The notes under the pieces: model-generated
Databases searched by the model: none
Told to the model about the DNA's origin: nothing
What the model saw: only the letters and a program-made list of their open reading frames with translations
Made by a program: the position numbers and the translations under genes
Part shown: in pieces, positions 44,132 through 57,047 of the stretch
Layout of the letters: every line of letters starts with the position of its first letter
Position numbering within the stretch: position 1 is the stretch's first letter
Assembly (NCBI GenBank): GCA_016946835.1
Contig: JACVTC010000078.1
Coordinates: 532,501 to 596,500, forward strand
Direction: 5' to 3'
Length of the DNA stretch: 64,000 nucleotides
Origin: Neocallimastix lanati (nom. inval.)
Lineage: Eukaryota > Neocallimastigomycota > Neocallimastigomycetes > Neocallimastigales > Neocallimastigaceae

Positions 44132-44997
44132 TTATTGCCTCGGAGTACCTTTTTGAATTTCTACCCCATTCGATTCATTTTCTTCATTTGAGTTGTAATT
44201 GTCGGCAAATAGGTTGTATTTACTCAAATCTTCTTCATGCGATTCTGCTGAAAATGACTTCTTCTTATATTTAGAATCATATTTTCTATTATTATGTTTA
44301 TTGTTTGAAGGACAAAATTTTGCAATATGTCCTCTCTTCTTACATTTATAGCATATTCTTTTATCTTTATTATCTTCTCTATTAAAATTATTTATTTTAT
44401 TGTTCCTTTTAATGTAGTTGGCTTCTGGCTTGGTATTATTATTCTCTCTATTTCTAATGATTCCTTTCTGCTTTTGTAACTGCTTGAGTGTTGGTATAAC
44501 ATCAATCATATATGCCATAAGATTATCCCAATTTTTTCTATGAAATATCATGTTTAATGTGATGCATATGTATGATGGAAGCATGTTGTACAAGCATTTA
44601 AATTTCTTTTCATCTGAATACATCTCCCCTAAATCTTCCAGTTCTTCATACAAATAATTAACATTAGATATGAATATGGCAAAGTCATCTTCCATATCAT
44701 ATTTTTTATTTTCTATTTTTTCTTTTATATCTTCTATTCTTTCCTCTCTTGATTTTCTATAAGACTCTTTTAGAATGTTCCAGATCTCAAAACAAGTATA
44801 AGCACTGAAATTAATTTCTTCTTTTATTTGGTCGTTCACACTGTTGCTTAGAATGTATTTTGCATGTGCTTCATCGTTCAACATTTCATCTGTAAAATTT
44901 AAATCGTATACAAAACGAGTGCTACCTCTGACTCTTTTATATTTTGATCTGTCACCTATTGGAATGCTTACTAACTTAACTTTTTTAATTATATCTT
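44132..44997 (-). pseudogene. copia-2 Gag, N-terminus missing
   Basis: From 44884 an open frame of 250 residues carries the UBN2-type Gag block (F-S-A-Y-T-C-F-E-I-W-N-I-L) and a CYKC...GH...C zinc knuckle. Coding similarity continues upstream to about 44997 (R-Y-K-D-I-I-K-K-V-K, Y-K-R-V-R-G-S) across a stop, and then LTR J begins. The true start is not in the window or lies beyond the insertions. Confidence 0.75.
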
Positions 44998-45014
44998 TGT
45001 AACGAAACTCATAA
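44998..45014. repeat. Start of LTR family J, copy 1
   Basis: TGTAACGAAACTCATAA, after which another LTR is inserted. The same 17 bases stand at 51392-51408. J seems to resume at 48602 (CTGATACAATACAGC); its right end was not found. Confidence 0.55.
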
Positions 45015-45694
45015 TGTAAGAATATAGATTTATTTCATATAAAATAATCTATCTTCTTATTTAATTAATTTATATTTCATTTATATTTCAATATTTATTA
45101 ACATGTAAAAAATATATTAATTTATCCAAATTAATATATTGAAAAATAATGTAAACAAATTTGTTGTAATGTATTAATTACTTAAAAATATTATTTATAT
45201 TTTATTATTTCAATTAGTTGATAATTTATAAGATTTTAGCAATCGGTTAATTAATTTTTTCCCCAATATTATTATGATTGGGTTTTTATTAATTAATACG
45301 ATGATTAATATATTAGAATATTAATCGAAGTTATTCAGGTTTTTCTACTAATCTTTTCCTGAATATCAATTTGTTAAGATTAGATACCTTTATTTGATTT
45401 GTTAACTTTATCTTATCTATTTTATTTATTTAATAATTACACCTATTTAATAATTTCATCTATTAAAATAATTATAAATAAAAAAGTATAAAAGAACTCA
45501 AATTTCTTTGATTAAAGAAATTAGAGTTATTATTATATAATGCTATATAATAAATTAAAAGAAAATAAAGTCTTTTTGTTTATTTCAATATTTAGTGTTT
45601 ATAATAAACTCTATATAAAGTTAAGTATAAATTTTTATATCTTAAAATATTAATAATCTAGTTATAGTTAGTATATTATAAATAGATTATTACA
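45015..45694. mobile_element. Solo LTR (family E)
   Basis: 680 bases, TGTAAGAAT...ATTACA, with 5-base duplication CATAA at 45010-45014 and 45695-45699. No coding content. Confidence 0.75.
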
Positions 45695-45700
45695 CATAAC

Positions 45701-46029
45701 TGTTAAGGTTTTAGAGAATTAAATAAAAATAAAGTAAAGAAACACAAATTTTATTTATTTATTTATTATTTTTATTTATAAATTTATTTGATTTTATTTG
45801 ATTAATTTTACTTGATTTTATTTGATGATTTTTTAAAAATTGGTAGCAAAATTTACAACTATTTATACTTTTTTTCAAGGCATAAAAGTTGTTCTTGCCA
45901 CTAAATTACATTTTATTTATTTTTTTTTTTTTATAAAAACTATTAAATTTAAATTGAATTTTATAATCAATTATATAAAATTTAATTATAACAATATAAA
46001 TAAAATACATTTATAATATTAATAAAACA

Positions 46030-46062
<33 letters not shown>

Positions 46063-46543
46063 TATCTAAAATATTACTAATAAGAATTTATTTAATTGGC
46101 TATAAATTTTATTACAATCTGTTAAAATATTCAAATAAAAATAAAAATACTATTCTAATATAAAGGTTTTTAATAAAATAAAATATTTTTCAATATAAAA
46201 TAAAACATTTCGATATAAAATTTTATAATAAAAGTTAAAATATAATATATAAATTTTTAATTATCAATATATAAAAATATTATTAATACAAATTTTCATT
46301 ATTAATATAAAAAAAAATAAGATTTATTATTAATATTGCTAATATAAGTTTTAAATATATAAAAATATTACTATTAATATAAGATTTAATATAAAAATAT
46401 AAAGTTTAATATAATTTTTGATTTAATTTTTGATCTTTGGATTTAAAAATTTATTAAAGTACAAAAATAATAATGTACACATAATGTATTAGAAATAAAT
46501 CGTAGATTTAATTAAGAATGCATTATTTAGTACATTCTTATCA
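45701..46543 (-). mobile_element. Solo LTR of family B
   Basis: 843 bases, clearly the same LTR as in element B (TGTTAAGG...CTTATCA) but with several substitutions and indels, so older. Target duplication TAAC at 45697-45700; its right copy was later split by insert L. Orientation taken from element B. Confidence 0.88.
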
Positions 46544-46546
46544 TAA

Positions 46547-48596
46547 TGTAATAATTTAATTAAAAAATTATAATTAAATTATTAATCATTAATATTAGCT
46601 CTAACTGCTAATATTAAAGGTTTAGAAAAGAATCATACTTACCTATGGTTCTTTCTAATTATCGAGTTTATTATAACGAATTATAATAGACGAAACACTA
46701 AAATTGATAAGGAAAAGTTTTAATTATAAAATTTGTTTTATTAAAATAATTTGTTTTATTATTTATTAAAAATTTTAAATGTTAAAACTTATTGTTATTA
46801 TTATTATATTATAATTGTTATAATAATAACTCTTGATTTCTCAAAGAGAACTCAAGAGCCTTATTTATACTTTTTTGTCAAAATAAGGTTAAAATCAAAA
46901 GGGGTTCTAATCTTAACAAATCTCTTATCTAGGAAAAGACTAGAAGAAAAACCTAGATAAGTTTTTTGATCGATATTCTATCCATATCGATCATCGCGTT
47001 AATTAAGTAAAACCGATTACTTTTAAGAAGTAATTGGAAAAATCTTAATTAACCGATTACTTAATCTAATATAATGATCGAAAATAAAAGAATAAAATAA
47101 TGAAAATTATTTCGATCATAAAATTTAAAATTTAATCTATTTAGTTCTATTTTATAGAACTTTACATAAAAAATATAAAACAATACATTAATAATAAAAT
47201 ACATGATTAATACAATACAGAATACATGATAGAATACAGAATACATGATAAAATACAGAATAGTGTTTTAGTTTATGATTTAATAAGTGAGAGAAAACTA
47301 AAACTAATAAATTTAATAATTAAGTGAATAATTAAATAAATTTAATATTATTTTAAATGTATAAAAATTATTTGATTAAATAAATTTTTAATATTAAACT
47401 AAATAAAATTTTAATATATAATTAAATAAATTATTAATTATAATTAATTGTATAAATGAAATATGAGTTAAATAAAAGTTATATTAATTATAACCTAACT
47501 ATGTTAAGATAATAACTGAATTTCAATTCAATTTCAATTTCGATAATTCAGTTATTTGAATTTCAATATTAATAAATAATAATAATATAATAATTATTAT
47601 TAAATTAACTTTATTAAAATATTTAGGAATTAGTCTAGGCCAACTAATTACTAAATATTATTAATATATTGAATTTAATATATATTAAATAATGATATAA
47701 AACAAATATGTGTAGTAACATATTTGTTTATTTAATAATAATTATTAAATATTAAATTTATATCTTTTTGATAATAATTATTTTATTTTATTTTATTTCA
47801 ATATATATTATTATAATTATAATAATTATAATACTTTAATTCATATAAAATTTATATAGTTCTATATATTAGAATATGTATTTAATATATTACCTATTTC
47901 TTATAAATTAAATTATTTATATTAGAAATAGAGAACTCTCTTGTAAATTTTTAGGAATTAGAATTATTATTTTAATTGTACGAATATTATAATATTATTA
48001 ATAAAATATACTAAACTACCATTATTTAAAACCCACTGCTTATAAATTATTGCACATAAAAGTCCCGCATATCAATAATGTAAACACGTGATTGTCATAT
48101 TAAATTAATTTCTACATATTATATTTTAATTATAAAATATAATATTTAGCAATATTTGATTCTTATATTTTATTTATATTAAATATTTATATTATTATCT
48201 AACTTTATATTATCAATATCAAACTTATATTAATATTATTTACATATTCATATTAATGATTAATATTTTAATAATTAATTATTTTATATAAATACATGTT
48301 TAAATTCTTTTGATTAATCCTTTGTAGGATTATTGTAATTTAAATTATAGTAATAATTATATAAAATAATAATGTAATAAAATATTATTAAGATTAAATA
48401 AAAATTATATTTTAAATAAAAATTTATTTATAAAATTTACTAATAACAATATGTTTTAAATAAGAGTAAAATTAAATTATTAATTAATTACTATAATTTG
48501 GCATCTTGACCTAATCGTTAAGACCAAATTACCTAAAAACTTTGACAAACTAAGAAAATATAATTATTTTGTTAAAAATAATTATAGATTCTTACA
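46547..48596. mobile_element. Unclassified 2-kb insert L with LTR-like ends
   Basis: 2,050 bases, TGTAATAATTT...ATTCTTACA, flanked by CATAA (46542-46546 and 48597-48601). Contains no long frame; frames at 46751-46960 and 47061-47246 are AT artefacts. It may be a long solo LTR or a coding-free LTR element; I could not define internal LTR copies. Confidence 0.55.
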
Positions 48597-48601
48597 CATA
48601 A

Positions 48602-50034
48602 CTGATACAATACAGCTAGAAATACGCAAGAAAATTAACAAAAGAGAAAATCCTATAATAATATAGTGAAAAATAATTACAATATATAATATACTAAATC
48701 ATTATATAAATAGATTAAAAATTAATTAGACAGCCAATAATATTCAAGATAAAATTAATTAATAAATTTAAAAGAAGAGAATGAAATAAAAGTAAAAGAG
48801 GGAGTTTTTCTTGTTGTTTTAAAAATTCTAATTGAGTAAAATAATAGTTTTAGAGAACTTATAGTTTAGTTTAAATAATTAAGTAATTACTTATAGTTAA
48901 AGGATAAGAGTTGAATCCTACAATTATAAGTAAAATTATTATTAAGATATTAATATAAATTGAATTATTAGAGATAGATAAAAATCACTATATTCAGAGG
49001 AATATAAATATAATTGTAATAATTTATGTAAAATAAATAAATAAATAAAAACAAGATTTAAAAAGAAATAAATAAATTTTATTATTTGTGTAAATTATTA
49101 TTTATTATCTTTGAGTTGGAATATATTATTTTACAAATTCCTTATTTGCTCGACCTCGTTATAAATAGAAATCTGATACTTTATTACTTATATTGTATCA
49201 TAACTTGATACGATTTATTTTTAATAATACCATAAATTAATATTTATTTTTTTATCCGAGACGAATAACAAAAGGGAATTTTACAAAATAATATTTTCTA
49301 ATAAAAGTATAACTTTTCTATTATAAGTAATAAACAAAAATCCACCGTATAATAAATTAATTCTATTTTATTAACAAAATGATAAAGCTCACAAAATATA
49401 ATTTAAATAAATAAATCATAAATATAGATTTCACTTTATTTTTATTTAATAACTTTTATTTTTATTTTATTTATTTTATTTTTTTTTTTATTTATTATTT
49501 ATATATATATATTTTTTTTTTTTTATTTTCAATAATAATATCACAAATACAATATTCAATAATTAACTAAAACTACTCTTTTTTCTCAACTATTTTTTTT
49601 TTTTTTTTTTTAGAATTCTCCTTTTATAATTTTTCTATTCTTTTTATTATTGGTTCTTCTTATTTTGGTTTAATTAATAATTTAATTCTATAATATAACA
49701 GCAATTATTTAGTTAATAATTAAAATATTTTTTTTTTAATTAATAAGTCACCAATTTGATATTTTATAACATATATTCCTGTAACGTATTAAATGTTATG
49801 GTTCATTGGGAAAAACAAAATTTTTATACACAAAGGATAAAGATTTAAAATATTTATTTACACAATAACAATTTTATAATTTATTTATTTATTTAATTTT
49901 TAAAGTAATTACATTATTTATTAAACTAATTAAATTTTATTAGCTAAATTATTACTATTCCTAATATTAATATTAATACTATTACTTATATTATTACTAA
50001 TATTATTACTATTTTTATTTTATTATTATTATTA

Positions 50035-50093
<59 letters not shown>

Positions 50094-50426
50094 ATTTTGA
50101 TTATTGTTTTGTGTTATTTTATTTATATCTTTAGAAGAAATTATTTTCTTCAGATATTTATATTCGATTTCATTTTTAAAGTTTAATATCTTGGAAATGA
50201 AAAAGAATTTAAGTATTTAATTAAAAGAATTATTAATTCATTCTTAATTAAATGTTAAATAAAATTATTAATAATATGTTTAATATAAATTCCATAAAGG
50301 AATAAAAAAAAATTATTATTTAAAAAGATATTATAAAGATTTTAATTAAATAATATCTGGAGTAAATAATTAAAAAGTTTTTAATAAAATTTTTAATTAA
50401 AAGTTTACAAAAATATTAATTGAATT
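48602..50426. other. Non-coding stretch, probably remainder of LTR J and other decayed repeats
   Basis: Begins with what should be the continuation of J. Holds T runs (49583-49610) and a (ATT)n tract (50021-50090). No gene seen. Confidence 0.55.
50021..50090. repeat. (ATT)n microsatellite
   Basis: About 22 ATT units with one TTT interruption. Confidence 0.9.
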
Positions 50427-50846
50427 TGGTAAAAGATAATAAATTATTTAATGATAATTTATTTTAAGTTTAATAAAAATTAATATTAATTTATAATGTT
50501 ATTGAAAGTTAATAATAATTAATTTGATAAAAATATAATAAAAATATAAAATAATTTTAATATAGATTCAATAAAGAATTTGTTAATATAAATTTTTGAA
50601 GAGTTTATATGTATTTTAATATTAATTTAATTAAGATTCAGTAATGATTTTATAAAAAATATTTTTATAAAAATTTTAATTAATATTATAATAATTTTAA
50701 TTAATTTATAATATTATATAATAAAATTTTTAATTTAATTCAGGGAAGAATATAAGAAAGTTCCATTAGTAAAGAATATAAACTTAATTATGGTTAAGTT
50801 ATGTCTAAACATAACAAAATAAGTAATTTATAGTCATTCTTTACCA
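50427..50846 (-). repeat. Putative 3' LTR of Ty3/gypsy element M
   Basis: 420 bases with inverted ends TGGTAAA/TTTACCA. It is directly followed by AGATGCCCCGACGAAGACTC, the same sequence that follows the 3' LTR of element B. Confidence 0.6.
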
Positions 50847-50872
50847 AGATGCCCCGACGAAGACTCAAGCTA

Positions 50873-51391
50873 TCATGAAGCTGAGTTATACTTTACTATA
50901 TTCTTTAAATGAACATTTCTGTTCAATTGTACGCCTGAATTAGGATCTGCTAAAGTAACTGCATTAAATTGTTTCTTTATAACCTTCAAGGGACCTACAA
51001 AGTAAGGCTCCAACTTAGTTCTAGATAGATTTCTTACCAGAACCAAATCTCCAGGATTAATGCTTTTTCCTTTGTTCATACTATTTTTCTCTTGTCTACG
51101 AATTGCCCAATATTTGTTGGCATTTTTGACATTTTCGGCAGCTTCTAATGTCCATCTATAATGATTAATAAATTTTTCAAGTATTATTTCATCTGATGTT
51201 TTTCCTTTGGTATCTTTCGTTGGACGAGCTGCAATATCAAAGGGTTGCTGATCTTCACGACCATACACAAGTTCAAAGCTAGAATATTTTGTTACATTGT
51301 TTTTAGTAGTACGTAAAGCCCATAAAGCGGAAGGGAGGATTTCATCCCAATCCTTATATTTAGTTCCTAGCAATCTCAATAATTTGTCTAT
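50873..51391 (-). pseudogene. Element M Pol, integrase C-terminal fragment
   Basis: Minus strand from about I-D-K-L-L-R-L-L-G through D-W-D-E-I-L-P-S-A-L-W-A-L-R-T-T-K, F-E-L-V-Y-G-R-E-D-Q-Q-P, G-D-L-V-L-V-R-N to L-N-R-N-V-H-L-K-N. It aligns over its length with the end of element B Pol, diverged but without breaks. The rest of Pol is cut off at 51392 by the second copy of the LTR J start. Confidence 0.88.
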
Positions 51392-51408
51392 TGTAACGAA
51401 ACTCATAA
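51392..51408. repeat. Start of LTR family J, copy 2
   Basis: Same 17 bases TGTAACGAAACTCATAA as at 44998. Elements G and I follow directly. Confidence 0.55.
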
Positions 51409-51933
51409 TGATACGCAACTTATAAAAAAGTCACTTTAGGGTCGGGACAAACAAGTTTTATTAATATAAAATAATATATTCTAATAATAAGAATTAAATA
51501 ACACACAAATAAAAAAAATAATTTAAACAAAGATAATAATATTATTTAATATTTTAGTATTTTATTATTTTCTCTGTTTTTATATTTCAAATTAATAATT
51601 TCATATATTTATCTCTAAAATCTATTTTCTATATTTATTATTTATTATAAAATTTCTCTTTCTATTTTCTAATCTTAATTATAAAGTATAAATCCCTTAT
51701 TTTAACTATTGAGTAATTCTTTTTCTCTAAGAATTCCCCTTTCTAATTATTTAATAATTGATCTTTTTATACTAAGTTTTCTCAATTCCTATTGGTAGTT
51801 AATTATTATTTAATTATATTATTTAATTATATTAAAATATTTAATATTCTTTATCACTAATCCACATATTAATATTGTTATTTTCTAATTTTTTTTACAA
51901 TTATTTTCTATTATTGTATGAGTAACGTATCAA
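51409..51933 (-). repeat. 3' LTR of element G
   Basis: 525 bases; ends in GAGTAACGTATCA. On the minus strand a polypurine-like AAGTGGGGACGTTT lies directly upstream. Confidence 0.92.
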
Positions 51934-51953
51934 AACGTCCCCACTTAGTTTAG

Positions 51954-51972
51954 ACTTCGTCCCTTGAAGTCT
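51954..51972 (-). promoter_or_regulatory. Conserved hairpin upstream of the 3' LTR of G
   Basis: GACTTCGTCCCTTGAAGTC: 6-base stem, 7-base loop, same as in C and I. Confidence 0.75.
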
Positions 51973-52009
51973 CTGGTAATCAACTATTTGTATTATTAAC
52001 TATATATTT

Positions 52010-52057
<48 letters not shown>

Positions 52058-52214
52058 TTTTTAATTATTATTAGTAGTATTACCTAATTAAGTAAAATTA
52101 ATAAAATTAAATAAAAACTTGTGCCAATTACTGTGCTTGATTTGAATACTAATTAAAACAAATATTACTAAAAAAAATTATTATTATTGTTATTTTAATA
52201 TATTAATATATTTT

Positions 52215-52260
<46 letters not shown>

Positions 52261-52850
52261 GTAAGTGCATTATAAAAACTTTATAAATATATATGATTTA
52301 CTTAAATACTAATTAATTTTATTATCATTATATATATGTTTTATATATATATATAGCCATATCTATATTTATTATTATTTACTATATTATTATATTTGTT
52401 ATTTATGTCGTTATATTTATTTATTATATTATTAAAAAAAAAGAATATCGGATAATGCTCTTTAGACAGAAAAATATATTCGTCAATTATTAATTCAAAT
52501 AAAAGAATTTATAACCCAGTTCAATAACTATTTCAAGATATATCATTACTATATTGTTGTGTACATATGTGTTTACAATTTTATAAATTTTGTGAATTTC
52601 GAAATTGAATTTACTTTAAATTTGTAAATTTTTCAATTTAATTGTTATACTAGGTACGTAGTCGTTGTATTATTATGTGTGTAGATCATATTTCATTATC
52701 AATTTTGATTATTTTTTTTTTTTTTTTTTTTTTTTTGAGATAAAATTTATCAAATGTTAAATACTGAATAAAATAAATTTCAAAATTATAAGTTTTAAAT
52801 TCAAATTTTGAAATTTCAATTTTGAGATTTTAAAGTTTCAAATTAATTTA

Positions 52851-52922
<72 letters not shown>

Positions 52923-52940
52923 GTATATATATATGTATCC
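51973..52940 (-). other. 3' untranslated low-complexity region of G
   Basis: T runs at 52041-52062, 52218-52259, 52710-52736 and 52894-52922, (AT)n near 52015-52040 and (ATT)n at 52853-52893. No gene. Confidence 0.7.
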
Positions 52941-55900
52941 TTATTCTTCTAAGTTCAATTCTGTAAAATATGGAATAATATTCTTTAAATGAATGTTCCT
53001 ATCAGCAACTTCTCCAGTTACTGGATCACAAACTGTTACTGTATTGAACTCTTGTTTTACGATCTTTAATGGGCCTGTAAAAAACGGATCCAGCTTCCTT
53101 CTATTGAACAATTTGACCAAAACAAGATCACCTGGCTTATACTTTGCTCTCATTCTTCTTATTTGTTTCCTACGATCTTCCCACAACTTGTTTGCTGTTT
53201 CAATGTTCTTTATTGCTTCACGGATCCAACGGTCATGGTTAATAAATTTCCTCAGCCAAAATTCTTCTTCGTCTTCCCAGTCATTTTTAGATTCGACATT
53301 AACAGTGAGTTCGAATGGTTGTAAGTCTCTCCGTCCATACAACAATTCAAAGCTGCTGTGTTTCGTAACTTCATTCTTGCACGTTCTTAAAGCCCAAAGA
53401 GCGCTATAAAGTGTTTCGTCCCACTGCGAATCCTCTTCGCCGAGTAACCTGAGATACTTACCTATTTCCCTATTTCTGTTTTCTACTTCTCCATTAGACG
53501 AGGGGTGATAGGTTGCTACATAATTTACATAAATGTCGTTAAGGTCCAGAAATGCTTTTGTCTTATCGGAAGTAAACTGTGGACCATTGTCAGTAACTAA
53601 AATTTCAGGAACACCATGTCGTGCAAATATTTTCTTGAGAAAATTTATTACATCTTGAGATTCGGCAGATTGTAAGGGTTCTGCTTCCACCCATTTGGTA
53701 AGATAATCTACTAATACAATTATATATCTATTACCTTTATTTGTTATAGGTAATGGTCCTATTAGATCCAACCCAACTCTTGAGAAAGGATATTCAGGTA
53801 CAGTTGCGATATTTTCGGTATATTTATTTAATTTTTGTGGTCGACAAGTTTGACACTTGTGACAACATTTTATTAATATTTGTATATCTTTTTTCATATT
53901 TCCCCAGTAGTAATCCCTCTTCAGTCTGTTATAAGTTTTGTAAACTCCTTCATGGCCTAAACCATGGGCTTCTTCGATTAATTTTTGCTTCTCTTCTTTG
54001 TTGTGAACTATTCTTCTCAGTTGTTCTCCTTGTTTAAGATATTCCACCCCATCAATTTTAAATATTCTTTTTTTTATATACTCATTCATTAAATTATTTA
54101 TACTATTGGTACTAGAAATATTATTATTAATATTAGCATCAGTAACATTATTGATACTATTATTGATTATATTTATAGTTTCAAAACTTGTGGGAATTCT
54201 CGATAGTGCGTCTGCTAGGACATTCTTCCTCCCCTCTTGATATTGGATATTAAGGTTTAACGAAGAAATCATACTAACCCACTTAAGGTGTCTATGGTTT
54301 GTTGGTTCTCTGTTATGGAGTATACCAATAAGAGGTTTGTGGTCAGTATATACAATTGTGGTAAATGGACTACTAGTTATATATGCTTTAAATTTTTGTA
54401 CGCAATAATACACTGCTGTTCCTTCAAGATCAGTAACACTGTAATTTAATTCAGCAGGCTTGAGAGTACGACTTTCAAAATATATAGGAACCTCTATATT
54501 TTGGTCTGACATTTGTAAAAGGACTCCTCCTACTCCATCCAAGGAAGCATCGGTTCGTATAATAAAAGGTTTGGAGAAATCTGGGGAAGAAAGAATGGGG
54601 GCTGTAATTAGTTTTTCCTTTAAGGATTCAAATGCAATAGTACAATTGTTGTTCCAGACAAAAGGTACGTCCTTTTTTAAAAGATTATATAAAGGTTTTG
54701 ATATCATTGAAAAATTTTTTATAAATTTTCTTTAATACCCGACAGCACCCAAAAAGGATTTTAATTGTGTAATAGTTTTAGGAGGGGTCCAGTTAGCTAT
54801 AATTTTAACTTTTTCAGGGATTGGTGAGAGACCATTAACAGACAGACGGTGACCCAAAATGGTAACTTCAGTTTTAAAGAAATCACATTTTTCTAAATTA
54901 ATTTTTAAATTATTTTCTTGTAATATAGTAAATACTTTAGATAAGTGTTCTAAATGTGATTCCATCGAGTGGGAAAAAATTATCAAATCGTCAATATAAA
55001 CAAAAAGGCAGACACCAATTAAATCAAAAAAAATTCGGTTCATCTCCCTCTGAAAGGTTGCCGGTGCATTGCACAGACCAAACGGCATAACCTTGAAGTT
55101 GAAGTTTCCGAACATGGTAGTAAACGCTGTCTTGTCCTTGTCTTCCGTGGCCATTGGAATTTGGTGGTAGCCCGAGAATAAATCAATAGTGGATAAAATT
55201 TTAGCATTCCCAATAAAGGTCAAAATATCATCAATTAAAGGTAATGCATAGGAATCTTTGATTGTCAGGTTATTTAATTTACGATAATCGACACATAACC
55301 TCCAATCTCCATTTTTTTTTAATACCAAAACAATCGGTGAGGACCAAGGTGAGTAGGATGGTTCAATTAAATTACTATTTATTAATTTTATTAATTGGTT
55401 TTTTAAAGCTTTTATTTGTGCCTTAGATAATCTATATGCTTTTTGTTTTATGGGTTTAGCACCATTTACTAGTACAATCCGATGAGGTAGCAATTTAGAA
55501 TGTCCCAAGTCGTCAGTCTTTAGTGCAAGCACGTTCTCATAGGTAGTAAAAAGATTTCTTGCCTTAATTTTGTCTTCATTATTCAATTCATTAATAATCC
55601 TATTAATAATTTCATTTTTATTTTCTTTAATATCCGTAGATATTTCTCTTTCCTTTTGTATAGTTATGGTAAGTAATAATGATTCAGATCTTTGTTGGTT
55701 TTCTTCTTTTTGTTTGTCTTCTTCTTTTTGTTCGTCTTCTTCCAAAGGAGCAAAAGTGTTATTAAAATTCAGGTCATAAAAAAGGTCAGCTAATTTGTGT
55801 GAAGTATAGTCATTATCAATATAATATAATGTATCGTTTACCAAATTAATGTCAAATCTATTTTTTTTTAGGGAATCGACTCCTATTAGAATATCAAAGA

Positions 55901-57047
55901 TGTCGTCCTTTTCTATTACCCGGAAATGATCTTTAAACGTACGAGTTCCAATGGTAACTTCTAACTCGTAAATTTCAGATTCAATTGAGGAATTAGAGTA
56001 AGCTTGGAAAATAGTTTCCTCAATTTTTCCTATGGCTTGTTTGGTAATTTGGAATTTTTTTAATGCTGATCTTGTGATAGCATTCACACTAGCACAAGTA
56101 TCTAAAAATATTTCACAATTAACACCTTCTATTTTTCCTAATATTTTTATTATTTTAAATTTATTCACTAACGTCAATACATTATTTAAGGAACTTTTAG
56201 GTGTTAATTTTAAAGATTTATTGAAATGAGCTCTAAGTTTCGGAAAGAGATCCAATAAGTATTCTAATTTAGTAACAACTTCTGTGGAGGCTATTTCTTT
56301 AACGAGATCCTGAAGAAGGTAATCATCTAGATATTCCATTAATTTGATATGACGCTCTTTTGTATTTGGATTTATAATATCAGTAGATGTTTCTTCTTTT
56401 GTCATTGAATTATTAGTTTTAATATTCTCTTTAATTTCTTCTAATTTCTTCCTTTTTCCAGCCTTTTTTACATTTCTAATGTTTTTCCCGGCAATAAAGG
56501 ATGGATCCAAGAACTCTAATTTTTCGGTGGTAGGATTAGCAGGTATTTTAACTATATTACTATTGTTACTTTTATATTTCTTTGATTCTTCATTAATTTT
56601 CTTATCATTGGTATTTACAGGAATTTCCTTTTCTTCTGAAAGACTCATGTCTTCTTCAGCCTTTTCGACATTATCACTTGCATTCTTTGAAAGAGGACTC
56701 TCTTCCATAATGTTCATTTCTTCTGGCTGGATGTTCTGAGGTTGTTCATCCAATTTATTATTATGGTTCATTGCTGTGGTACTAAATGCGACTGGCTGGC
56801 TTTTTAATGATTCATGTGACTTCTTCTTATTGTAGGGTGTGTCTTTAATATTTTTTGTTTTGGATTTTCTGACGGCCGCTGCAATAACTTCTGGTGAGTC
56901 ATTTTGTGTTACCATAATTTTATTGTTATTATTGTTATACAAATTATTATTATTCACATTTTCAACTGTATACAAATTTGGTAATGTAACAGGGCCTTGA
57001 TTGGTTTGTTTAATGGAAGTTATCCTTCTCCCATTTAGTGGTTTAAA
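52941..57047 (-). pseudogene. Element G Pol with one premature stop
   Basis: Entered by a -1 shift at 57041-57047. Acidic/basic low-complexity N-terminus, then protease-like I-F-L-D-T-C-A-S (Cys in the Gly position, near 56095). RT has LCVDYRKLN, TIDLFSGYHQI and YIDD (near 54990). At 54732-54734 a TAA stands where relatives have Tyr (G-A-V-G-Y-Y-R-x-F), and the same frame goes on for 588 or more residues. Those cover RNase H (R-T-D-A-S, T-D-H-K-P-L, D-A-L-S-R), integrase zinc domain H-x4-H ... C-x2-C, core Asp (GLDLIG), Asp (TDNGPQF) and Glu (V-E-N-R-N), and the C-terminus D-R-N-I-H-L-K-N. No other lesion was seen, so loss is by one base change, or a readthrough product is made. Confidence 0.92.
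57015..57047 (-). promoter_or_regulatory. -1 frameshift signal of element G (TTTAAAC + hairpin)
   Basis: Gag reads CCT TTA AAC CAC TAA. Heptamer TTTAAAC at 57041-57047; downstream stem GGGAG/CTTCC (one G-U pair) with loop AAGGATAA at 57015-57032. Confidence 0.88.

Larger units (their letters stand above)
18300..44997 (-). mobile_element. Ty1/copia retrotransposon 2 (decayed, split by element D)
   Basis: Minus-strand element of two parts: 18300-19136 and 40019-44997, separated by element D with target duplication CTATT (19132-19136 and 40019-40023). Reading right to left it has gag, PR, IN, linker, RT and RNase H, then a polypurine tract and a 3' LTR whose inner edge is 18656. The outer edge of that LTR (about 18300) is a guess. 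The 5' end is lost beyond 44997, where LTR J starts. Several frameshifts and stops mark it as old. Confidence 0.85.

Noticed and set aside
44998-51408. Treating J copies 1 and 2 as the two LTRs of one element enclosing M
   Set aside because: Copy 2 starts inside integrase sequence without a primer site beside it, so two separate insertions are equally likely; left open.
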